Source: Actinomycetota bacterium
Lineage (GTDB): Bacteria; Actinomycetota; Humimicrobiia; Humimicrobiales; Humimicrobiaceae
Direction of reading: 5' to 3'
Assembly: GCA_003563375.1 (NCBI GenBank)
Contig: PWSB01000240.1
Location: 1-7,806 of the forward strand
DNA length: 7,806 nucleotides
The notes beneath the pieces were generated by a model that was not told the DNA's origin, did no database searches, and saw only the letters and a program-made list of their open reading frames with translations. The translations under genes were made by a program, and so were the position numbers. Below, piece by piece: positions 1 through 5,842 of this stretch. How positions within the stretch are numbered: the stretch's first letter is position 1; each line of letters starts with the position of its first letter.

Positions 1-221
1 TGGCTTGTAGGCGGTCTATTTTTTGTAGTTATTTTTTTGTTTCAGAGACAATCTAAAAAGCGCGTACAAAACCTAGATGCAGGGGACTGACCTTTATGAG
101 CACCTACTAAAAAGTCTTCTTTATCTGGAGGCATATCAATAGTTTTAGAAGCAAAAAATTTGCTAAAACATTGAAATCTGAGGGTCCAACCGTAAAAAAA
201 GAACTGTTTTTTTATTATTTT

Positions 222-235
222 TATAATAGTATAAT
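222..235 (+). promoter_or_regulatory. Possible -10 region of the activase cluster
   Basis: Two TATAAT hexamers occur in tandem (222-227 and 230-235), 41-54 bases before the chosen start of the first activase gene. No good -35 hexamer is seen; the bases at the right distance are a run of T. The surrounding DNA is very AT-rich, so a chance match is quite possible. It fits a promoter for the three-gene cluster, which otherwise has no visible promoter inside the window. Confidence 0.3.
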
Positions 236-275
236 ACCACATGTATATTTAATAGAGAGTAGAAAAAACAAAAAA

Positions 276-1229
276 ATGGCTAAAAAAAAGATAGGTCTGC
301 CAAAAGGGTTGCTATGGTATAAATATCATAATATGTGGGAGAAATTTTTTGAAAAGCTTGGTTGCGAAACAATTTGCTCCGCTCCCACAGATCAAAAGAT
401 GGTCGAAGAGGGAGTAAGGAGATCAGTTGATGAGATCTGCATACCGGTTAAGATCTTTTATGGGCATTGCTTGGATATTGCAGGTGAATGTGATTATATT
501 TTCATACCAAGATACTGGAGGGTTACCAAGGACAGCATCACATGTCCAAAACTCATTACAACCACGGACACGACCGAACAGATATTAAAAGATGAGTTTC
601 CCAATAAAATCCTGACTACTACCATCAACCTAAAGATAAAATCTGATTTTGCGTCATTTTTCCTACTGGGTTTAAAAATAAATAAAAATCCTTTAAAGGT
701 TATGAGGGCATATCGGGAAGCTATAGAAGCTCAGAAAGAGCACGAAGAAAATCTTGAAAAAAAATTTGAGGAAAAATTATCTGGTTCAGGCATAAAGCTT
801 GCCCTTATAGGTCATGAATATAACCTCTATGACCATTATATCAATCAAGAGCTTATCGCTGAATTGGAAAAACAGGATATAAATGTTATTACATCTGATA
901 TAGTGCCCAAAACAATTGGAGAAGAGGCTTTAAAGGGAAAACCCAGCATATATTGGTCTTACGAGAAAGAGATAATAGGATCAGCATATTGGGCTTTGGC
1001 TTCCGAAAAAATATCGGGGTTGATACTCATATCTTCCTTTAACTGCGGTCCTGATTCCTTATTATACGAGCAGGTCCTGCTTGAGGACTCAGGTAAGCCG
1101 ATATTGTCCATGCTTATTGACGAATACACCAGCAAGGAGACTATAAAAACTAGGATAGATGCTTTTGTTGAATTATTAACTAGGAAAGTAAGTTTAAAAG
1201 ATGAAGAAAGAAATCGTCAGTTTACCTAA
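276..1229 (+). CDS. DUF2229-type CoA-enzyme activase-related protein
   Basis: This 317-aa protein belongs to the CoA enzyme activase uncharacterised domain family (DUF2229), recognised from the N-terminal pattern IGLPKGLLWYKYHNMW, the VDEICIPVKIFYGH block and YIFIPR. Three cysteines sit in family-conserved settings: C55 (DEICIPVK), C90 (ITCPK) and C257 (SSFNCGPDS). They probably bind an iron-sulfur cluster, by analogy with 2-hydroxyacyl-CoA dehydratase subunits. Residues about 148-170 are a charged, helical, coiled-coil-like linker between two globular halves. In many anaerobes this domain is the C-terminal part of a much larger activase fusion; here it is a separate gene. The frame is open back to an ATG at 171, but those 35 extra residues are an AT-rich translation unlike the family, and the homology begins right after the ATG at 276. 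No strong ribosome binding site is seen. The physiological substrate is unknown. Confidence 0.85.
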   Translation: MAKKKIGLPKGLLWYKYHNMWEKFFEKLGCETICSAPTDQKMVEEGVRRSVDEICIPVKIFYGHCLDIAGECDYIFIPRYWRVTKDSITCPKLITTTDTTEQILKDEFPNKILTTTINLKIKSDFASFFLLGLKINKNPLKVMRAYREAIEAQKEHEENLEKKFEEKLSGSGIKLALIGHEYNLYDHYINQELIAELEKQDINVITSDIVPKTIGEEALKGKPSIYWSYEKEIIGSAYWALASEKISGLILISSFNCGPDSLLYEQVLLEDSGKPILSMLIDEYTSKETIKTRIDAFVELLTRKVSLKDEERNRQFT

Positions 1230-2289
1230 TTGCAGGCATGCCGGAATAGGTGCAAGAGAATTTTTTGGGGGCCTTGGCATTGAGGTCCTGGTACCCCCTC
1301 CCATATCAGAGAAAACCAAAAAACTTGGGGAACAATACTCCCCTGCGGATGTTTGCTACCCATATAAGCTGACCCTTGGAAATATGATAGAAGCCCTTGA
1401 ACTGGGGGCCACAATAATATTTATGGCCGGTGGGGGAAGGGGGGCCTGCAGGCTCCATTATTATTCCAGGCTTCAGGATATTACTTTACAGAAGATGGGT
1501 TACGATTTTAAATTAATACCTACAAGCCAGCCGTATGACATATTGGCCAACATGCGGGAAATAAACCCCGACATATCAACCAGAAAGATAATCAAGTCTT
1601 TCAGGTTTGTATGGAAGAAACTAAAGACATTGGAAAGAGCCGAGAACCTTGCCAGCAAGACCAGGCCCTATGAAGCAAAAAAGGGTGAGACCACGAAGGT
1701 ATTAAAAGAAATACTAAAAGATGTAGATAAGTCCAAAAGCTTAAAAACAATAAAGAAAATAAGGTCTGAAATGGAGGATAGGTTCAGGGGCGTTGAAAGG
1801 AATGGAAGGCAGCCTGGAGAGGTTTTAAAAATAGGTATATTGGGCGAGGCTTATTGCGTGCTGGAGCCTTTCAGCAATAATAATCTTGAAGCCAAGCTGG
1901 GAGAGAAAGGTGTATGGGTAAGCCAGAAGACATCTGAGGCTACCTGGATAATAAACAGCGCTAAACTTAATTTTTCGAGATGGTGGATAAGGGAGAAGGT
2001 TGCCAAGAGGTATTTAAAGGTACCTGGCGGAGGAGAAGACCAGCAATCAGTAGGCAAAGCAATAATCTACGGGAAACATGGTTACGATGGAGTTATACTC
2101 ATACAGCCAAGGACCTGCCTTCCTGAAAATGTTGCTCAGATGTTCTTGCCTGAAATATCCCATGAATACAATATTCCTTTTCTGGCACTTTCATTTGATG
2201 AAAATACATCTGAGACAGCAGTGGATAACAGGCTCGAAGCTTTTGTCGAGATGATAAAAATGAAAAAAAATAAAAATAAAAAAAAGTAG
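1201..2289 (+). CDS. 2-hydroxyacyl-CoA dehydratase/activase-related protein
   Basis: This 362-aa protein is the second component of the split activase system and is distantly related to the D-component (HgdB-like) fold of 2-hydroxyglutaryl-CoA dehydratase. Recognisable blocks are IEVLVPPPISEKT (27-39), SPADVCYPYKLTLGN (47-61), FMAGGGRGACRLHYY (74-88), GILGEAYCVLEPF (212-224) and QPRTCLPENVAQ (302-313). Cysteines C52, C83 and C306 form the expected spaced triad, likely ligands of an iron-sulfur cluster (family inference). Residues 130-200 are a lysine-rich helical insert, and the last ten residues are a basic tail encoded by A-runs. The ATG at 1201 overlaps the previous gene by 29 bases. It is kept because the conserved N-terminus (KKEIVSLPNC) starts directly there and a weak TAGGAAAG lies about 12 bases upstream. 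The overlap suggests coupled translation with the DUF2229 protein. Confidence 0.82.
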   Translation: MKKEIVSLPNCRHAGIGAREFFGGLGIEVLVPPPISEKTKKLGEQYSPADVCYPYKLTLGNMIEALELGATIIFMAGGGRGACRLHYYSRLQDITLQKMGYDFKLIPTSQPYDILANMREINPDISTRKIIKSFRFVWKKLKTLERAENLASKTRPYEAKKGETTKVLKEILKDVDKSKSLKTIKKIRSEMEDRFRGVERNGRQPGEVLKIGILGEAYCVLEPFSNNNLEAKLGEKGVWVSQKTSEATWIINSAKLNFSRWWIREKVAKRYLKVPGGGEDQQSVGKAIIYGKHGYDGVILIQPRTCLPENVAQMFLPEISHEYNIPFLALSFDENTSETAVDNRLEAFVEMIKMKKNKNKKK

Positions 2290-2328
2290 AAAAAAAGATT
2301 ATCAACAGAGAACAGGGACATTATTTAT

Positions 2329-3291
2329 ATGGAAACAAAGAATAAAACAGAAGCAGCTTTGGGTCTTGATATAGGGAACGGGACCATAAAGTTTGCATTA
2401 ATGTCAAAAGATGGTGAGCTGATCGATTGGCTATATACAAAAAATCTAGGGGTGATAGACACTCTTACGAAGGGATTTAAAAAGCTAAGAAAAGATGTAG
2501 AAATAATTGCTGTGGGTACCACAGGAGCAGGCAGGAAACTGGCTTCGGCTTTTATTGGCGGCGATGTAACTAAAACCGAGATACTCTGTCATGCTGTAGG
2601 AACCATGCATTTCATACCTGATGTAAAGACAATATTTGACCTTGGACAGGAAGATAGCAAGATACTCATTTTAAGGGACGAGGTTTTAGTAGATTTTGGC
2701 ATGAATCAGATATGCGGAGGAGGCTGCGGAGCTTATCTTGAAAATGTGGCCTTCAGGCTTCAGATCCCGATAGATAGATTTGGGGAATTAGCCCTTAAAG
2801 CAAAAGAGCCTGCCCTTATAAGCGGCAAATGCGCAGTATTTGGAACCACTTCCTGCGTACATAAACTAAACGCTGGAATACCTAAAGAAAATATATTATC
2901 AGGGGTAGCAAAAAGCCTGGTAAGAAACTATCTGGCTTTAGTCGCTAAAGGCAAGGACATAAAGCCCCCTTATGTGTTCCAGGGTGGGGTGTCTTGCAAT
3001 CAGGCAGTAGCGAAAGCCTTAAATGATGAACTCGGCCATGAAGTCATCGTTCCTAAATTTGCCCCCATAATGGGCGCGGTGGGGGCAGCGGTCCTAGCCC
3101 TAGAAGAGAGGCCTGAACAAACTGCTTTTAAGGGGTTTGATCTAGCAGATTTTGAATTTACCACTTCACCTTTTACCTGTGACGGCTGTCCGAATAATTG
3201 TGAGGTCATAAATGTTTTAAAGGAAGAAAAAGTCTTTGCCTCAATCGGTTCAAGGTGTGACAGGTATAATATGGATTTCAGCAGGACCTAA
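2329..3291 (+). CDS. BadF/BadG/BcrA/BcrD-type ATPase (acyl-CoA dehydratase activase)
   Basis: This 320-aa ASKHA-fold ATPase is related to HgdC, the homodimeric [4Fe-4S] activator that uses ATP to push a low-potential electron into 2-hydroxyacyl-CoA dehydratases. Visible motifs are the phosphate-1 loop LGLDIGNGTIKFALM (11-25), VGTTGAGRK (62-70), FDLGQEDSK (103-111) and FQGGVSCNQAV (217-227). C129 in NQICGGGCGAYLE and C168 in SGKCAVFGTTSC match the two cysteines that bridge the cluster at the dimer interface in HgdC. The extra cysteines C133 and C176 next to them are not in classical HgdC. After the ATPase core, residues 284-310 carry C284-x2-C287-x3-C291 and C310 (CDGCPNNCEV, GSRCDRY), a likely second metal site typical of the activase-fusion proteins. 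A 39-base gap separates it from the preceding gene, so it is probably in the same operon. The partner that receives the electron is not in the window. Confidence 0.88.
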   Translation: METKNKTEAALGLDIGNGTIKFALMSKDGELIDWLYTKNLGVIDTLTKGFKKLRKDVEIIAVGTTGAGRKLASAFIGGDVTKTEILCHAVGTMHFIPDVKTIFDLGQEDSKILILRDEVLVDFGMNQICGGGCGAYLENVAFRLQIPIDRFGELALKAKEPALISGKCAVFGTTSCVHKLNAGIPKENILSGVAKSLVRNYLALVAKGKDIKPPYVFQGGVSCNQAVAKALNDELGHEVIVPKFAPIMGAVGAAVLALEERPEQTAFKGFDLADFEFTTSPFTCDGCPNNCEVINVLKEEKVFASIGSRCDRYNMDFSRT

Positions 3292-3320
3292 GTTGTTTTA
3301 AGGCCATATATCTGTCTTGA

Positions 3321-3450
3321 GGGGGTGTGCATTTTTTTAGGGCCCATCTTCTTTTGCAAAGCCATTAAAGACCTTCAGGCCTAAAGGATACTATTGGATA
3401 TGCTGGTAGGCTTTCGCAGGTGGTTTAGAGGGCAGGCAATGCCCACCCCC
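3321..3450. other. Nested inverted-repeat structure, possible structured RNA
   Basis: Between two convergent genes, a set of inverted repeats nests in order. GGGGGTGTGC (3321-3330) pairs with GCCCACCCCC (3441-3450) at 9 of 10 positions. GCCC (3342-3345) pairs with GGGC (3430-3433). TGCAAAGCC (3355-3363) pairs with GGCTTTCGCA (3409-3418) with one bulge. Inside lies CCTT/AAGG (3372-3375/3384-3387) or, alternatively, CAG/CTG (3376-3378/3403-3405). On the plus strand the segments GCAAAGCC, GGCCTAAA and GGTAGG resemble conserved pieces of the cyclic-di-GMP-I (GEMM) riboswitch, but its GGCAAACC 5' half is not found. It also lacks a downstream gene on that strand. It could instead be a 3'-UTR structure, a small element with imperfect terminal inverted repeats, or a poor bidirectional terminator without T-tracts. 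Confidence 0.35.
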
Positions 3451-3468
3451 GACTCTTAAAATTATATT

Positions 3469-4293
3469 TTATTGTTCTACATTGATATTATATACTATGG
3501 CTCTTGCTAGGCCCTGTTCGTTTAAGATGATACCTATTTCTTCTCCGATGGGCACATCCTGAAGGGTGATATCTACTATATATTCATCTTCTCCATCTTC
3601 ATGTCTCTCCACAACAGACATCTGCACCCTGTATCCTTCGGCCAGTGTCACCTGGGGGCCGACCTCTTCCTCATGAGGTTCATTTATTAATTGCTGGATG
3701 CCTATTATTTTGTTTTCATAATCTGCCCATTCCAATATTGCATAGACGAAGGTCTCGCCAGCTTCCATTTCTATCCTCTGGTCCTGATTGTCGGCATCCA
3801 CATAGATCTGGGAGATCAATAAAGTGGCTTGATTATTTTTTATTTCTATCCCGATCTCTGAGTTTAGGGGTATTTGTCCTAGATTTATATTCTTTTCATA
3901 ATCATCCATGTCCTCTCCCTTTCTTATGACCACGCTCCTTATCACTTCAGGGTCATCAGCTAGTTCTATTTCGGGCCCCACTTCTTCCTCATAAGGCTCA
4001 GCTTCCAGCTGCTCTATATAGATTACCCCATTATCCCAGTCTATCCCTGTCAATATAGCATAGACAAAGGTATCTTCAACAGCTTGAGGAGCCTCTTCAG
4101 CCGGGGGGGCTTCCTCTTCCGGGTCTTCCGGGGCTTCAGTAATCTCTTCTGGTTCATCAACCGGATCATCTACTGGCTCTTCAGCAACTGGTTCTTCAGC
4201 TACAGGCTCTGCTGCACATCCTGCCAGGGCATAACTCCCGACCAGGGAAAGGGTTAGAACTATAACTATTGTCCATAATGATATTTTTTTCAT
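3469..4293 (-). CDS. Lipoprotein with acidic linker and duplicated C-terminal domain
   Basis: This 274-aa protein of unknown function is exported and lipid-anchored. It has a basic N-terminus (MKK), a hydrophobic stretch to about residue 22 and a lipobox LAGC at 23-26, with C26 as the lipidation site. Residues 27-73 are a Glu/Pro-rich spacer with short VAEEP repeats, likely an extended stalk. Two homologous copies of a roughly 92-residue domain follow: 74-165 (TFVYAILTGIDWDNG...) and 180-272 (TFVYAILEWADYENK...). Both contain the block EP(Y/H)EEEVGP followed by a beta-strand pattern with a final (S/N)xIYVD-like or YNINVE strand. I do not recognise the domain. The start is supported by the ribosome binding site AAGGAGAG at 4302-4309, eight bases upstream of the ATG. 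The gene is monocistronic, convergent with the activase cluster, and preceded by two TTTTCGAAAT boxes. Confidence 0.85.
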   Translation of the reverse strand: MKKISLWTIVIVLTLSLVGSYALAGCAAEPVAEEPVAEEPVDDPVDEPEEITEAPEDPEEEAPPAEEAPQAVEDTFVYAILTGIDWDNGVIYIEQLEAEPYEEEVGPEIELADDPEVIRSVVIRKGEDMDDYEKNINLGQIPLNSEIGIEIKNNQATLLISQIYVDADNQDQRIEMEAGETFVYAILEWADYENKIIGIQQLINEPHEEEVGPQVTLAEGYRVQMSVVERHEDGEDEYIVDITLQDVPIGEEIGIILNEQGLARAIVYNINVEQ

Positions 4294-4327
4294 TTTTTAA
4301 ACTCTCCTTAAGTTTAATTTTTTAGTG

Positions 4328-4357
4328 TTTTCGAAATTGTTTCTGTCTTTTCGAAAT
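4328..4357. promoter_or_regulatory. Two identical TTTTCGAAAT boxes, possible operator
   Basis: TTTTCGAAAT occurs at 4328-4337 and again at 4348-4357, exactly 20 bp (about two helical turns) apart. Each copy has the perfect 8-bp palindrome TTTCGAAA at its core. A degenerate third copy lacking the G (TTTTCAAAC, 4359-4367) lies next to the second. The boxes are 35-64 bases upstream of the lipoprotein start codon, where the 5' leader or promoter should be. This geometry suggests binding of a dimeric regulator on one DNA face. The protein that would bind is not identified, and the AT-rich context lowers certainty. Confidence 0.4.
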
Positions 4358-4491
4358 ATTTTCAAACCATAAATTAAATTGTATTTGACTTTTTCCTTTC
4401 TCAACTCCAATCCTATTTATTCTAGCAGGAAACCTTGAGCGCCTTATTATATAGTCTATCTACGCAAAATTGCAAATCCCTTACAACTATA

Positions 4492-4521
4492 TCAATTATT
4501 ATGTTCTTCAATTATTATGTT
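4492..4521. repeat. 14-base tandem direct repeat
   Basis: TCAATTATTATGTT occurs at 4492-4505 and 4508-4521, separated by two bases, giving a 16-base period. It is AT-rich and far from both flanking start codons, so it may be a neutral duplication; a binding-site role is not supported by anything else seen. Confidence 0.6.
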
Positions 4522-4651
4522 TGTCTTACCCTTCCTTGAGCTTCCTGGTCTCAGACCTTAATGTGCTGTAATAGGTCAGGGTTACCGCAAATATGATCAG
4601 GTGGAATTATACAGCTTCTATTTTATTTTTAAAGGGGGCAATAGTTAACCC

Positions 4652-4689
4652 TTAGCAAAAATAAACGCTTCTAAAAGCTTACAGAAAGC
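4652..4689 (-). terminator. Weak intrinsic terminator candidate of the ZIP gene
   Basis: On the minus strand, 15 bases after the ZIP stop codon, GCTTTCT (4689-4683) can pair with AGAAGC (4672-4667) with one bulged base. An alternative shorter stem is GCTT/AAGC in the same place. GTTTATTTTT follows (4666-4657). The stem is short and AT-rich, so termination strength is doubtful. Confidence 0.35.
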
Positions 4690-4703
4690 CTTATAAGATT
4701 CTT

Positions 4704-5465
4704 TTAAATAAAAAGCAGGCTTATATACATTATACCCATCCCGCCGAAAAAAGATATTATAGGTATGTGGCTGTAACCATATGACTGGGATACGGGAAGA
4801 AGTTCATCTATTGATATATAGACCATTAACCCCGATATCCCTGCCAGCACATATCCAAGGAGTTGTTCAGTTAAAAATGGAAGCAAGATAAGAGCAGATA
4901 CAATTGCCCCCAAAGGCTCAGCTAGACCCGAGAGGAGAGCAAATAAAAACCCTTTTGCCCGGCTTCCGGTCGCAGCATAGATAGGAGTTGAAACTGCTAT
5001 CCCTTCAGGAATATTGTGAATGGCTATTGCTACAGCAATGGCTACACCGAGCCTATAATCATAGAGGGTGCTGTAGAATACCGCCATGCCCTCAGGGAAA
5101 TTATGTATGGCAATGCCAAGGGCCAAAAACATGCCTGTCCTCATAAGTCTTTTATTTGACTTCTCGTCAACTCTTTCTTTATGTTCACCGATATATTCAT
5201 GAGGGATCAAGAAATCAATCAAAAACATTATTATTGCGCCTATAAAAAAGGCTATTCCAGCCCCCAGCAAACCCGTTACCTCTACGCTTTCTGGAAAAAG
5301 TTCAAACATGGAAATCCCGATCATTACTCCGGCTGCAAAACCAAGTACAAAACTAACGAATTTTTTATTTTCCCTTTTGAAAAGGATACCAATAACCCCG
5401 CCTACGGCAGCAGCCATCCCTGCGATAGAAGTTATTATAAGCGCTGTTAAAACCTCTTCGTTCAT
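4704..5465 (-). CDS. ZIP family divalent metal transporter
   Basis: This 253-aa inner-membrane protein is expected to import zinc, iron or a related divalent metal, as in the bacterial ZupT/ZIP family, whose members are about 250-270 aa. Eight hydrophobic segments can be traced. The signature metal-binding motifs are H121-N-F-P-E125-G and H150-N-I-P-E154-G in the fourth and fifth membrane segments. Supporting residues are E55 (MFELFPES), E183 (GLAEPLG) and E221 (SIDELLP). A short charged loop at 88-110 (PHEYIGEHKERVDEKSNK) lies between membrane segments three and four, as usual in ZIP proteins, and is only mildly histidine-rich. The ATG at 5465 gives the expected N-terminal helix start but has no obvious ribosome binding site. 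A TATAAT box lies 41-46 bases upstream. Metal specificity cannot be read from the sequence. Confidence 0.93.
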   Translation of the reverse strand: MNEEVLTALIITSIAGMAAAVGGVIGILFKRENKKFVSFVLGFAAGVMIGISMFELFPESVEVTGLLGAGIAFFIGAIIMFLIDFLIPHEYIGEHKERVDEKSNKRLMRTGMFLALGIAIHNFPEGMAVFYSTLYDYRLGVAIAVAIAIHNIPEGIAVSTPIYAATGSRAKGFLFALLSGLAEPLGAIVSALILLPFLTEQLLGYVLAGISGLMVYISIDELLPVSQSYGYSHIPIISFFGGMGIMYISLLFI

Positions 5466-5505
5466 ATGTGCATATATTTGGTATATAAGGTTATTTTGAT
5501 TGTTA

Positions 5506-5511
5506 ATTATA
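5506..5511 (-). promoter_or_regulatory. Possible -10 box of the ZIP gene
   Basis: A perfect TATAAT reads on the minus strand 41-46 bases upstream of the ZIP start codon, which would give a leader of about 34 bases. The -35 position is only a T-run. The decamer TTATCTTATA that overlaps this box is repeated exactly 66 bases further upstream (5574-5583 in plus coordinates). Confidence 0.35.
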
Positions 5512-5607
5512 AGATAAAGGTTTTTGAAAAAAAAGATAGTTTTTACTAGCAGCCCATCCGCTGGCTTTTTGGGTATAAGATAATGGAATTATTTATTGAT
5601 TTGGTAG

Positions 5608-5637
5608 GTCCTGTGCTCTTGGTCGAGAACAGAGGAC
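5608..5637. repeat. 30-bp near-perfect dyad in the ZIP upstream region
   Basis: Positions 5608-5637 form a symmetric inverted repeat centred at 5622/5623. Thirteen of fifteen opposed positions pair (one of them G-T), with mismatches at the sixth and ninth positions. The outer arms are GTCCT and AGGAC. It lies 53 bases after the stop of the 44-codon frame and 143 bases upstream of the ZIP start on the minus strand. No T-tract follows on either strand, so it is not a standard intrinsic terminator; it could be an operator or an mRNA-end hairpin. Confidence 0.5.
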
Positions 5638-5689
5638 GATTTATATTTTCACCTGTTTCCCATATTATTTTGATGGATAAGGGTTTACT

Positions 5690-5824
5690 TCAACATAGGT
5701 CTTCCCAAATCCTGATTTGGTCACCTTTAAAACCCTTAAAAACTTTATCAAAATAATAATATTCGACGAAAGAGGCATAAAACCTACCTTTTGCCCAATC
5801 CTTGTTATCTATTTTTTTTGGCAT
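5690..5824 (-). CDS. Small 44-aa hypothetical protein downstream of the P-II-like gene
   Basis: A 44-codon frame begins with ATG 18 bases after the stop of the P-II-like gene on the same strand. It is preceded by GGCAGGAT, a plausible ribosome binding site with the AGGA core about seven bases from the ATG. The product begins MPKKIDNKDWAKGRFYASF, continues with a VEYYYFDKVF segment and ends IRIWEDLC before a TGA stop. It is rich in Lys, Asp, Phe, Tyr and Trp, has no membrane segment, and its composition is more protein-like than expected from the AT-rich DNA. Tight spacing suggests cotranscription and possibly coupled translation with the P-II-like protein. I do not recognise a family, and a random frame of this length cannot be excluded. 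Confidence 0.5.
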   Translation of the reverse strand: MPKKIDNKDWAKGRFYASFVEYYYFDKVFKGFKGDQIRIWEDLC

Positions 5825-5842
5825 ATTATATCCTGCCCAGGA

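Larger units (their letters stand above)
4294..4703. other. 410-bp intergenic spacer
   Basis: No credible gene or RNA gene is seen between the lipoprotein start and the ZIP transporter stop. It holds the TTTTCGAAAT boxes near the lipoprotein gene, a weak minus-strand -10-like TACAAT (4378-4383) with TTGAGA only 15 bases upstream of it, a 14-base direct repeat (4492-4521), and a small palindrome GGTCTCAGACC (4547-4557). A 5-bp inverted repeat AAGGG/CCCTT lies at 4632-4636/4649-4653, and a possible terminator of the ZIP gene at its right end. Confidence 0.5.

Noticed and set aside
42..242. 66-aa minus-strand frame before the first activase gene
   Set aside because: It is antisense to the likely promoter region, has no ribosome binding site, and its first part is an AT-rich translation. 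A stretch around residues 35-50 (DMPPDKEDFLVGAHKGQ) looks somewhat protein-like, so a decayed gene end cannot be fully excluded, but support is too weak.
171..275. N-terminal extension of the DUF2229 protein to the ATG at 171
   Set aside because: The added residues translate a T-rich run containing two TATAAT boxes and do not resemble the family; the homology starts at the ATG at 276.
3321..3338. Terminator with the T7 run at 3332-3338 after the activase cluster
   Set aside because: No complementary arm precedes the T-run closely enough to form a hairpin directly before it.
3340..3425. Full cyclic-di-GMP-I (GEMM) riboswitch
   Set aside because: Only parts of the 3' half resemble it. The GGCAAACC segment with its tetraloop hairpin is absent, the spacing between GCAAAGCC and GGCCTAAA is too long, and no same-strand gene follows.
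3645..3929. 94-aa plus-strand frame inside the lipoprotein gene
   Set aside because: It is an antisense shadow of the lipoprotein, which has a signal peptide, lipobox and ribosome binding site.
5554..5575. Plus-strand intrinsic terminator (AGCAGC/GCTGGCT followed by TTTTT)
   Set aside because: There is no plus-strand gene upstream that would need it; read on the minus strand the stem is followed by a T-run only after 13 bases.
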